Shown in pieces: positions 12,501 to 25,466 of a DNA stretch of 64,000 nt. Origin of the DNA: Strigamia acuminata (taxonomy: Eukaryota; Arthropoda; Chilopoda; Geophilomorpha; Linotaeniidae). A program made the position numbers and the translations under genes. Every line of letters begins with the position of its first letter. Position 1 is the stretch's first letter. The DNA lies in the NCBI GenBank assembly GCA_949358305.1, contig OX442316.1, positions 13,764,001-13,828,000 of the forward strand, given 5' to 3'. The notes below the pieces were generated by a model, which saw only the letters and a program-made list of their open reading frames with translations, made no database searches and had not been told where the DNA came from.

Positions 12501-15500
12501 AGGAACTTGAGCCTGCCAACACATCCTTGGTACCTGGAACGACATCCTGCAGACCATAGACGGAGAAAATATTCTATGATGAACCACACGACCACAACAA
12601 TCTCCTACGAATTAATCAATTAATCAATTTGATTTACGTTAACTCGGCGCTGTTTACCATATAAAAAAGAATTAACGTCGCCACTTCTTCATAGTCGTCG
12701 ATAGTAGAAAACACACTTAAAACGAGACATTGAAACACCATAACAAACCTAATACAGAGAAAAAGATTAAATAAATGGCTTGTTAAATTAGCTGTCAAGT
12801 TTCTATGGAGGAAAAATTAAGTGTCAAAAAGTTTTGATTAAACCAAGTGATAAATGATTTTAAACTTAATAGAAAAATCGTTAGAAACACAATGGAGAAT
12901 CAAGAGAGATACAGATACCTATTTTTTCTTTGCATAAATTATGTAAATACATTAAATAGCACGAGGGGTAGTATTAAACAGTGCATTAAGTGTATTAATG
13001 CGGGGGCAATGACAGTCATGGGGCAGGGTGTGGCCACAATGCGTTAATGAGTGTATTTTTATTAAATATTAGCGGGGCCCTCTCGTTGTATCAAAGAATA
13101 TATCGGTTTGAATGTTGCATTCAACAATCCGTCCGTAATTTCCATTAAAAGTTCGTTGGTAATGTAATTACGGGAGAACTCATTTGTATTTCCAGAATTT
13201 AATTGTATTAGTTTCTACTAGGGTATATATAATAGAGAAGAGTTGGAAATTCGCTAGTTTGTTTTGGATTGAAACGTGTGAGGATGTTTCCACTCTCCCC
13301 CCTTTGTGATTCATTCATAATTTACAATTTAATGTAGAGAAGTGAAAAGCACCATTACTCAATTCGTGAAATTTTCACGTTGTTTTGTGCTAATTTTAGA
13401 AGCAGTGCCAAATATTGTCGAGGATTCATCCATTTTCTCTAGTAGTTCTATATCATTTATATTGATTTTTCTCTTCATTTCTATAAATCACACACTTTTT
13501 TTTACCACTTTATCGCCCACGGAAGCAATATATTCCTGATTTAAAGCCCAGATTTTCAAATTTTGATTTTTCTACGCATATTTTATTTTATTACACTTTT
13601 TTATGACCGTATTCAGGTGAAATTGGTTTAATTTGATTATGATATGCGTATGGGTTCGTCCACCTTTCAATGTATGAAAATTCCAGTTGGATTACTCTGC
13701 TTGCACGTGAGAAGTCATTAATTAAGCGACTAAAAATGATTTATAGGCTTTAAATTAAACCATGTCTCTCGTAGTGAGAATGACCAAACTGATTCACACA
13801 CAAATAACGCTCAAAAAAGACAAAAAACACCAAATACAGATAAATAAAACGGAGGTTCAAAGCGAATGACAACCCAACCAACATGAAACCGACTCCCGGG
13901 TAAAGTTCACACAACTGACAATCACAATCACGAGCGAATCACAAATGGCGCATCATATCACTTTGGGGCCCCCAAAAATGTACATCAATAAAATTAAACC
14001 GAAATAAAATTGATTTATTTTGTTTTTGTATTTTTTCAATCTGAATACGGGGTCCCTCGAAATCTGGGGCCCTGGCGAGTGCCCAATGAGAAAACAACCT
14101 TAACAAACGTACAATGGGACATGGGATGACACGTGTTCGGAGTTCAGGGGATTATTGTTTGCTTAGGTCGTGACCTCCATTACAATTTGAAATGTAATAT
14201 CACTTTATAAACAATTTAATGATGATTGCATCATCAAGTCTATCCCCTTCTGGAAAAATATCATCTTTAAATGTACACACCACTCCCAACTCATGTGTAT
14301 GCAATATTTCTAAGCTTCTCGCAATCTCGTTACCATTCTTTTAGTCAAAGGAAATTCGCTGCTCGTGTGCAAACACATTCATCATGATGGTAAACAGAGG
14401 TGTTCAATCTGTCACAGACATGACAGATTTAAAAAGAAAAGAAGATAATAAAAAAAAGCGGAATGAAACTCTCAAAGTATTTCCAAGCATTATCATAACG
14501 CAAACGAGATTTTTTGTTCCCTTTTCAATCCAGTAGTGAGTACAACAACCATAAGATAAACGAGGATAATGTTGAAGAGAGCTTTAAGGATTTATGTAGT
14601 AGAGATTTTTATTCTTTCATAAAAGCATCAATTATCTGTGTGGACCTGGGGGTGTTCTTTACGATGGTTCCTTTGTGTTCCTCTTTCTGGATTGCTCCAA
14701 TCTCTCTTATCGAAGTGGAGATAAGATCTTAATACGGAATTTTGGAAGTTTTCTGAGCAGATCAATACCGAGGGACTTTATATTCACTTATTCAGTTTTG
14801 ATTAATTCTGAAAATAATTGACAATTCTCAAGTGTGAAGAAAAAGTGAGAAGGGAAAAGTTTTTGGATGCAATTTTATGGTTTGGTTTTCCAATTGAAGT
14901 CAGGAGGGAATTTCCGAATTTTCTAAATTTGATTTTTCAAAATGATGAAATTAGTTTCGATGTTTGTTTTCTTTAATTAAAGAATACACAACGGGGGGGG
15001 TCTAGTCAATGTCAGCAAATCAAATTTTGTGAATTTTTAATTAGGTACGTGTGAGAAAATTGATGATTTTTTTAAAAATACTTTTGGATTATTAATATTC
15101 TAAATTCTTCGAATGGCGAAAGAAATTAAATGTTGTTTCGTATTTAAATTCGGTGATTGATTTTTAAGTTCAATTACATAAGGGTGGGTGTATTTCGAAA
15201 AGCGAAAAATTGAGGAAGAAAAAGTTTTAATTTCAGAAAAATTGGAAGAATTCTTATTACTTCTTTTTGTCAAAATTTAATTTCACTTGAGGCAGTTTCA
15301 TAGAAAAACGATAATTTCATTTGTCTTGTTTGACGAAAGGAAAGAATTGAAAGGCGAGATTGGGAAATAAAATAAAGTAAATTTGTCTGTCTGAAAAAGT
15401 ACCACTTGTATTTATATTTGAAACTTATATACGAGTAACTCAAATATTTAAATAAATTACCCTCATAAAAATATCCAATCAAATTCGGCATAATTTGACA

Positions 15501-18500
15501 AACTAATTCATGTATAATGCACACATTTGTATTTAATTGACCACGCCAATTGTTATCATTAATTTAATTAAAATTAAAACTCATATTAAATTATTTTTAA
15601 AGATAAAAAAAAAATTAAAATTGTGGAAATCAAAAACTTTTTTAAAAAAAAGTAGTTTGAAGTTTGATCAAGATAGATGACTCAATATCACTTAATATCA
15701 GGTAATAATCTGCAACGCGTTTCCCCGACGAAGCGCCATACATACAATATATCACACATTAGATCCTACAGAATGTCAAACACATCATTACAACCACAAA
15801 ACGTGACTGATAAATAAATGTACATTCAACACATCGAGTACACGGAAGTATTTATGGGAGGAAAATTTGATTAATTCCGATTATACAACACCAAATCACC
15901 GAACATCTTTTTTCTCACTTGTTCTCTAATTTAATTACTGTCCGTTCTTCTAGGATTTATAGACAATTTGACCCGAAGTTCATGGTTCCTATTGATCCAT
16001 TAGCTAACCATTCTCACAACATCTTCAATAGGAGAAGAAGACACGAGGCCGAGAACAGCCATCAAAATGTCAAGCTGAAAACGTGTGCAAAAAAAAAAAA
16101 AAAAAAAAAAAATTCGAATCGAATTTATCAGTGTCCCTTATTTTTTTTAAAAAATTTTTATTATTGAATGACAAATTTCTTTTTTAATAAGATCAAACAA
16201 GTACAACAGAAAAAAAGTTATTTAGAGTGCAGGGAATGGAGACTAAAATGTGCGTCATGCAGTGAAGCACAAGAAAAGGCGGAGCTATTGCAAGTGAATG
16301 AATTTTTGGCTTCGGATCAGCCCACAAATCAACGCAATGATACAATAAAAAGTATGAGAAATTGTCGAGATGATCCGAACAGTTGATGTCATCAGAAAAA
16401 CTTCATATTTTTTTCTCTCTCGAATAGAGAAAAGATCTAAAAGGTCAAAGTAATTCTGATATTTTGAATGACGCGATGCAAATGCAATAAAACATGTTAT
16501 TTATTTTCGAGCAAACTGGGTCAAAATCTCATACAACAATATATATATATATATATATATAGATTTTAAATTGAAGATTCCAGGGGCCCCAGCGTCCCGG
16601 AGAAATTTTTTTTTTTTGAGAATGATAAACAAGTTTTATTCCTCCCGAGGGATAAGTTAAATCAAAAAGCTAGGACGGAAACGGAAATGCTTGGTTGACA
16701 GCTGCACAATCATCGAATCAATGTTCCCAGCTGCGAAGATAAAGAGCAAAGTAGGAGTCGTGGTCCTGTCGATGAAAGGCCCCACTCATTGCGCGTCCAT
16801 CAAAAGGAGAAAATGGATGAAGAAGGCGCGCGTTTTAGAAACGGATCAATTCCTCGAGGGATTTAATCTGCCATGGAAAATTTCCAAAACGGTTTTAAGT
16901 TAAGATCATTTTGCTTTTGTCGCCATCAAATCTCGCCTCTGATCAGATCCGTCTACGTCAATTAGTGGTGACAGCTTTCACTACTGATTAAACTCATGGC
17001 GCTCGCAATTGAATAACGAAATTCTATTTTTTCGCCCTCGCCGTTGAAAAATTGAAGAAAATACAAATAAAAAAATAAATAAGAAAAGGGTTGGCAAATT
17101 TTGTTGCTAAAACTCAATTTTGTATATGGAGATATCCATCTAAGGTAATAAGTGACAATGGCCGGTAATTCTTCAGAATTTTGTTGAAGGAAATGCAATG
17201 AAAATACAAAAAGGTTTGTCAAACCTAACAGCAGCAAAGAAATGGCAAAAACAAAACACGATATATTATTTTTTATGTTATTTTTATTTATAAGTTCAAT
17301 CCATGAAATAAATTTAAATGAAATTACGGTATATTATGTTGTCAAAATATAGCAATTACGTTTGTTTGGCCCATCAAAAGCGCTTCTAATAGGCTTGATC
17401 GCTATGTTTTGAATTTATTTCCACAGCGAGACGTAATAAATTTAAAATTAAAAGTTTTAACCGGAAATAATCGTTTTAATTACTCATAAGGTTTCAAAAA
17501 TGATCACTGAAAGGATGGTCACTTGCTCGTATTATAATAATTACTAATACAAGTAGTAATCACTAGAGTGTGCATTAAATTGCCGAAACATGTCACGTGA
17601 CAACAGAATCGAAATTAAATCATGACCTCTCGTCGTAATGGTTCCAGTTTAGGTAGATTAAAAATAAATGATCGTTGGACGGGAATAGGTTTTCAGTCAA
17701 ATGATTTGATTGATATTTTTACTGCAGCAATAAAAAGAAAACAAATCATGTGATCGTACTAACCCAATCCCGAGCCCAATCTTAACCTAACCAAAATGGC
17801 GCCGTGTTTCTGTAAGTTTTAGGTTTTTGTGCCGCATCGTTAGCGGAACATCTACATCCACAGTCTACAACTAAGACTTTTATGATGCCATTAAAGCGAA
17901 ATTTGAACGATTTTGTCTGCAGTAAATAAAAAGAAGATGTAATGAAAGAAGTAGAGAAGAAAAATGGAAATTAGACCGAGGTGCGCGCATGTGCTCGTCA
18001 TTATTTTCTTTGTCATCGGGGACCAGGTGTTAGAAACATGTTGAAAAATTTAAAATTCAAAACTTTGATTCCAGCTGTCATCTGCGATGCTAATTAAGAG
18101 CGATGGATTCATACATGTGGGTCGGAATTGAAATTTGTTTATCATCATTGAGCAACGTGAATTTTCATCAGGAAATGAATCGAGTTATCACCAACGACCA
18201 TTGAAGTGCAGACAAAGGTGAAGAAATGTCAGGGTTTAAGGTAAGACATATTTTTATTAATGTATTGTAAAGGTTAAACGAGCTGTTTAAAGTTGAAGTT
18301 CGCACTGGAGTAAAAAAAAATAATAATAATGTACGACTCGCAATAAGACAAATTATACAAAAGTAAATGAATTTTCTTCGTACTTGGAATAATCAAATGA
18401 ATTGCAATGGAAAATCGTTTTCTAATGACTTTGCGTGCATTTAATGAATCACAAGATTAGGTAAAGTTTTGTATAAAACAAGAAAAAAAAAGTTCTCGTG

Positions 18501-21500
18501 AATGAGAAAATTGAGTGAAATGAAAAATACAATTTTTATTTTTTTTATTTTAAAAAGATGATTTTTAAAAATCTATGATTAAGTTTGAATGATTTTTGAA
18601 ATATTACATTCAACAAAAAAATTGGTAGGGGGCATTGAAAGATGAATTACAAAATATTCCTTTTTACTTTAATTTCCGGTTATAAGGTAGAATTAGAATC
18701 AGATGAAAGAACATCTGCGTTCATTTCCCATCACTAAACTCTGTGTTTGAGTTGATAACTTTGTTGAATTTTCATGGATTTTCTCATTGCAGGCAGAGGA
18801 ACTCCGAGGAGTTCTGAGGAGTCTTGAGTCAGGAGTCGAACCCAGATCCAAGAATTTTCTAAATGTATTGCCACGAAGTTCCTCCAATGAAAAATCTATA
18901 TAGTATTGTAAACACAAGGTCAAAATGAAGTATAAGTGGCTATGTTCTCTGAACAAGATCATTTTGGTTTGTGATTCTGTTGGAGTCCCGGGCAGCGTAA
19001 TTGGTCCGGCAAACGGGGGATCTGGGTCGACTCTAAGCTCAGAACTCCTCGTCCTCCGAGCGTTTTTGTCAATAAGAAATTTGGCAGGCGGGAGTAAAGA
19101 CTCAGAATCTTCTAGATACCGATATATTATCATTGAAGAACTAACACAACAGCAATTGTAAATCCCCAATGGCTGTACACCAAGTTGAGTAATGCTTTTG
19201 TAATTTACCGAAAGGGGTATCCCATTTATAATCTGTCTTGAGGAGCTAAAATGCTAGAAAAGTTCACTTCAGCTCTAGTGGAGCTGTAGAAGCAGTGGAA
19301 CTGTCAATACAAACAATTAAAGACTGTCCTTGAAACTAATTTGTCGCAATGAGTGAGTTCTGAGTTGTTTTTCTACAATGGTATGGTATCGATAACTGCA
19401 GCTGTCTAATATTTCACTTTTGCTTTTGCGACCCTAATTGAGTTTGGAGAATTGGAACAAACAAGTGATCGTATTACACCAAAAAAAATATACGAAATCA
19501 ACAATTTAGCAGACGTAAACAGACATTTGCTTTGAGTATTTCTAAAGTGTGATTCCCACCTGTGTTGACACCTAAGGCAAGGTAAGCCAGGTAAAGCTAG
19601 GTTCACACTTGTGTTCACACTAGACGCAACGCAGAGTCTGTTCACAATGTAGGGCACGTGTGAACAGGGCTGAAACAATTGATGTTGCGTCTGGTCATTC
19701 AGATGGTTTCAATGAAACCTGGATATATTTCTAGAACTAGTTCCAGAATCCGAAAATGGCGGCCTGTTTGCATGTGGCCAACTAGACGTGAATCGACAAG
19801 AGTTGCAGTAGTCGATCGTGATTGTTTGGACGCAAGACCTTTCCTTGCGTTGGAGTTGAAGCAGGAATTGGCGTCAACGTCAAGAATGTTTGGACGCAAG
19901 AAGCTTGCGTTGCGTTAGTTTTCTTGCGTTGCGTCTAGTGTGAACACAAGTGTAAACCTAGCTCACGAAGTGCAATGTGGGATGTTAATGCACGTGGCTG
20001 CAAGCCAATGACTAAATGAAAAATGTGTTGAAGTAAGCAGTTAAGCAGAAGGAAAATGGCGTACAAGCAACCAGTTTTAGAAGACATATTAGCATTCATT
20101 TTGAAAGATGGATATCATAATGTTGTTGAATTTTTTATTGATCTGGTTGATTCAAAGCAAAGTTTTAGGTCCAGATTCATGTACTTGGTTTTGATTGGTA
20201 GTGTGATGCAAAACATTGCAGGCTGTATTCCTCTGCATCACTTGACATTGCATTTCGCTGCAGTCAGGTGTGAACTAACCGATATAGATAAATTATTTGA
20301 AGTGAAAAGAAAAACAACTTTTGTTACCATCACTACACTATACCAAGAATGAAAATTTCCCTTTTTTGGCAAAATTCCGAACAAAGGTTTCCATAACAAC
20401 ACTTATCTAACAATTGTTGAAATGTCAAACTACGTAATAACACACGGGTTGCGTGAGCGTCACTTTTTGCCGTACACCGCTCATGACCGGTCATAACTAC
20501 ACCGAACTCGTTATGGGATATTTTGGTGGGAACCGGCAACACAAAAGATTTATTTTCTGCTACAGAAACCTTCCTGTCGAGTTATTCAGTCAAGTGCAAA
20601 CGCAGTTTTACACGAAAACGTGTCTTAAAACACGTACTAACCGCCAACAAGTTGGTAATTCTCGTGGTTATGTGAAAATAGCCATGTCGTTAACCTCTCC
20701 TTTCTCTCGACTCGAAGTTGCATCACAAGCCTTGTTCTTTTTACACCTTTAAGAGCTGCTATAGTTGCCTCGTTAGAATATAACCGTAAAAAAGAGAGGA
20801 ATCCGGGAAGAAAGGAATAGAGTAAAAGCAGAAAGCAATCTGCAACACTAAACCAGGTGGATGGAAATGGTCCAAATGGAACGAGATTGCTCCTTAGCCC
20901 ACCTGGGGACGAAAACAGCTTTAATCAGGGAAGGTTGCCAATCTAGGGCACAATTGTTACCGCGGGGAAGTCTTTCTTAACCGTACAAAACCAATCGTGA
21001 CAATATAGGAGTGGCATTCTATTGGCATTGTGCGCTGAACAATTGTCGGTTATTAATAGAATTTAATTGAGACTTTGTGTTTTTCTTTATTTTCGTCTTC
21101 GAGGTAATTGCTTATGGCACACAACCAAAACTTGCCGAGCTTTCGCTCGCTTCCAGGCCACAAATAATGAATTTGGACCGAAAATGATGTTTGGGCACGC
21201 GTCATAGGACTTTTACCGTATTTCCGGTGTAAGAAAAAACGAAAATAAAAATTATGTAATTTTTATTGCAATTTCCAGTCGTTGTTTAGCATTGTTCGGC
21301 CTAATAACGCTGAAATAAAGTGAATAAACAACAATAAACTCATTAGGAAAAGTGATTTGCAACACGGTAGCGAATTAATGTTGATTTATTTCGTTTGTGT
21401 GCAATGTGAAGCGCAGTTTGAATTTGACATCAAGATACCGGGCGCAAACTGTAGTCGTGGGACGCAGGTGAACGCTGCGAAAGACTTGCATTATGCATAT

Positions 21501-24500
21501 GTAAAATGTGTTTAGGGGTCAGTTGTTATCGTTGCTCGGATGAATATAAGCTCACTAGAAACTAATTAAGCGGTAATTAATAATAAATGACATAACGCGC
21601 TAGGATAGGAGAGAAGGTGCATCGTCTTGAAGGTTGGATTAGGGCAGCCATGTTGGAATTTTGGTGCACAAATGAATTTGCAGCGTGACGCCGCAAAACG
21701 AGAATATGCTTTTAGTGAGCCTGGTGTGTGGGTGTCTGTCCTCACTAAGATGTCGATAATTCTCGGTTGTGCAGAAACAATCGTAATTGACCTCGAGTTT
21801 GTGTGAATCATCAATTTGGATTTTTTATTTTAAAAAATAAAAAGATTTGAGGATTAGAAGGGACGAAATTGATTGCAACATGGTTGGATGCCATTATTTT
21901 CCTCCGTTGGAGGTTGATAATTACCGAGTTGTAGTGTGCTCGGTGTTGGGATAACTTATTTATAGGTTCCATTATCTGATACAACAAATACGGGTTCGCA
22001 TGACCTTTGTAGGATTCGATTTACGCGTATAAATTTCTTATTTTTGAGCAGTTGGATGTTTTAACATCAAAGTTCGTTTTGATTTGTTTAGACACCGTAT
22101 CCGCATGTTTACTCTTATTTACTAGGTGCATTTAGACTAGTAAAATTTTAAAATGTTGTTTTGTCTAAATGACATTGCGAATGTGCGGAGTAAATAGAAG
22201 GAAATATGCGGGTATGGTGTCTACAACAAATCAAAACCAACTTTGATGTTACAAACCACCGAAGATGGTTGGAAACAGCCGAAAGTGATACGCATATGAA
22301 ATAGAAGTTTTAAAACTTTGATGTTATAACTTATGACATCCAACTGCTTGTCTAGACTTAGAAAATGGCGGCTGATTTTCTGTTTTCGGTCGCTGGGCGT
22401 TTATTAGGGGTTCGTTTCCGGGAAAACGGTTGTGAAATGAAGATATCGAGGACCGGTAAATTAAAAATTAAAAATTTCTTAGGAGTACGGGACTTTTTTT
22501 TCCCGAGAACCGGGAAACAAGAAATTCTAGAGTTTTGCTCATCCGCTTTAAAACGTTGACCGCAGTAGCATATGTCTGTTGGAATTAAATTAAGCCTACT
22601 GCTCTGCTCACCAACAGGTGCAAGATGAGAAATAATTGGGCGGAAAGTTGGGATTTTTAATTCGCCAAGAAAATTTTGGGTTTTGCAGCTGTTGGGTAAG
22701 ATGAAACGGGACTCGCGGGGATTTATGATGGGAAAATTGAGTTGAAATTTGAAAAAGTGTCCACATTTGCATTTGTTGGAAGACGAAACTCTTTTTATTT
22801 TTTTTATTTTATATATATATATATTTTTTTTTTTTTTTATAAAAGATTGCAGATAATATGCGTTACATTTCAAAACAGATACGTTTTCACGTTTCTCGCT
22901 TGAAATGTACGAAAAGAAAATGAAGAAAAAGTGAGCTGATAAAATACTATCTAGAAGAAACGGAGCAAGAAAATCCTAAAACTCGTTTCCGCTGTTTCTA
23001 TTTTCATTTCTTTTTTTTTTTTGCTTTCACTTTTCTCATCTCTCAATTCAATCTCCGACTAAATCTTAGGATGAAAAAATGAAATAGTTTAATTTATAGA
23101 GTAGAATTGGATCCTCCAACACCACCACAGCTCCATCTTCGTCTCGAACATCCATATTTGTTTACTCATCCTCGAGAGAGCAATGGAGGCACGTTGCTGT
23201 AGACATTCGCTTAATGACGTCAACGTTTGACGTCAGAGAAATAAAAACATGTTGGGTCGTTCTGACTTCTGAGGAACTTCGGAAAGGTGAAATATTTAAT
23301 TTCAGAAAAAATATTTGAGTTGAATTTGAGTGTGTGGATAGAGAAATAGTTGGAATTTGCCGGGAGATTGTTTTAAAAACATGGCGGAATCGATGCGAGG
23401 GGATTTGAAATGGAAGCAGCGAGCAGCGTTTCTTTACGACATTCGAGGGAATGCAAAGGTATGTTGGAAAATGGATCCCGTCACTCAGGAACGAGAATTT
23501 CGTTGCTTCGTTCGTGGCAAATTTGAAATAAACATTTCTTTTGCGGATCGTATAAATAATTTTATGAAAGAAAGTCCCAGAAAATCCTTAAAGACACTTT
23601 TTCTGACGTTTTGTTTGCTTATTATATCGCGGCTCCTTTCAATTCCAAGTGTCGAATCAATCACGAGACGCATTAAAAGTTGACAGCTTCCGATAAAGTG
23701 TCACTTGTTAATAGTCACGTTTAGAGTGAATTTGAGGTCTCGCGTTACGCGTCCTGGATGTGAGATTTCTATATTCTTGTTTTTTATATTTTTCTTTTTT
23801 GTGTTAAAGTTTATAATTAATATTTTGTTTCGTGATATTTTGATGAGTACCGGTGGAATATTGGATTTTATTTTGATCGGAAATATTAGGTGCGTTCAAT
23901 CTTAAATGGATTTCTTTGAGTTCTTTGATTTTCTTGATTTTCTTGATTTTCTTGATTTCGGGAGACCGGAAGTGACGATTTTTACGTCGGATTTCTGAAA
24001 ATCTACATGCAGGGTCGCTTTACTTGATTTTCTTGATTTTCAGCCATCCTTGGATTTCCATATAGTGTGATCAAAGCACGTTGAAATTACAAACAGGAAG
24101 TTATCCAACGGTTCTAATTGCGCAGGTGCAACAGTTGGATGTTGGCAAATTTTAAGGTCATTCAAAGTTGAAATCCGATTTCCTTGATTTCTGAAAATCA
24201 AGAAAATCACGATTTCGGAAATCCATTTTAGATTGAACGCACCTATAGTGTCTTTTAAGCCCTTGAAAGCACCGCATCCGGGGATATTGCTAATCCAATA
24301 TGAATAAATGATGATATTTGCTGACGTTGAGTTGGGTATATATCACATCCACTTCACTACAGGAAGTGTTGGATTTGGATGTGCAATTGATGGTTTTTGT
24401 CTTCCCTTTGATTATATCAAAGAAATTGCACAATCTAAAACGCTCGAAGAGAGCGGGAGAATAAACAGACGTTAATAATTGTATACAATAAACTTATGCG

Positions 24501-25431
24501 CCATAAAACCTTGTTTTATGCGCTCGTTAAGTTCAAACAAAAAAATATATTCCAACTCACTATTTACTTTTTTATTCTTTTCCATTTTGTCAAGCAACGT
24601 CTCGCAAAGTTTGCTTGGGTTGCACACTTGTACGTGACTGTTTTTACCAACAGATGGACGGCAGTGCTAAAAACAATGTCCAGCGTGTTGACTGTTGTGC
24701 GCACAACGTCATCAGGCTGCAAAATTTCTTTTGCAATACCGCAGGTGCTTTGCCTGATTTTATCCGGTAGCACACGTGTTCTTTTTCTCATTCTCTTTCG
24801 CCTCCCGACCGTATTTCTAAATAGAATTTCAACGTGACCAATTCTGGAGGTATTACGAGTCAAAAACAAAGGAAATTTAATAATAGGAGGAGAGAAAAGC
24901 CGAAAAAGATGTAATAAAAAAGAATAACATATTTTTAAAGTGTATGGTTGAAAAGAACAGGAAGAATTCAAATGTTTTATGTTTAAGTGTTATAATGGAG
25001 CAGTGAGCTTGATGAAGACACTTCTCGGCTCTATTTTATATACAGCGCTTTGATTGGCTTTCGGTTTAATGAAGTTTGGGTTAAGGGTACCTTTATCGAT
25101 CATAGGGACCACCTGCAGTTTTGTTCGTGTATCTTGCTATACCTTTTTTTTTTCCTCTTTTTTTTTGTAATAGCGTTGTAAAACTAAAGGAGAGCAAATG
25201 AAATATCATAAATATGACAAATTGACCATCAAAAAAGTCGTTCTAAGCATCCATAAGTCAGCACTCATGTTACTGCTTATTGAATAAAAGTATGGAGGGA
25301 AAAAATTCTCGTGGGGGAAATTGAAAAGTTCAAAAAAGTTAATGGAAAGTGTGATCCAAAATGGCCTAAATTTTATTCAGATTTTGACATAATTATGGAA
25401 TTATACCAAATTTGGGAAAATATTTATGGCC

Positions 25432-25466
<35 letters not shown>

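Noticed and set aside
13065-16600. Recurrent GGGGCCC motifs as a dispersed repeat
   Set aside because: The matching core is under 10 bp with no shared flanks, so chance cannot be excluded.
18825-18850. GAGTCGAACCC motif, like a tRNA T-arm on the reverse strand
   Set aside because: No acceptor stem, D-arm or anticodon arm can be placed at the right distance; the motif belongs to an inverted repeat.
18699-19169. 156-codon reverse frame
   Set aside because: It crosses the inverted repeat 18805-19051 and shows no family signal.
20056-20352. 98-codon forward frame beginning ATGGCGTACAAG
   Set aside because: Reads protein-like but has no recognised domain, no splice partner and lies next to a TIR element; evidence too weak to call.
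22358-22873. 171-codon reverse frame and a short forward frame starting ATGGCGGCTGA
   Set aside because: No motif, many Lys and Ile from AT-rich sequence, and it runs into an AT microsatellite and T tract at 22808-22840.
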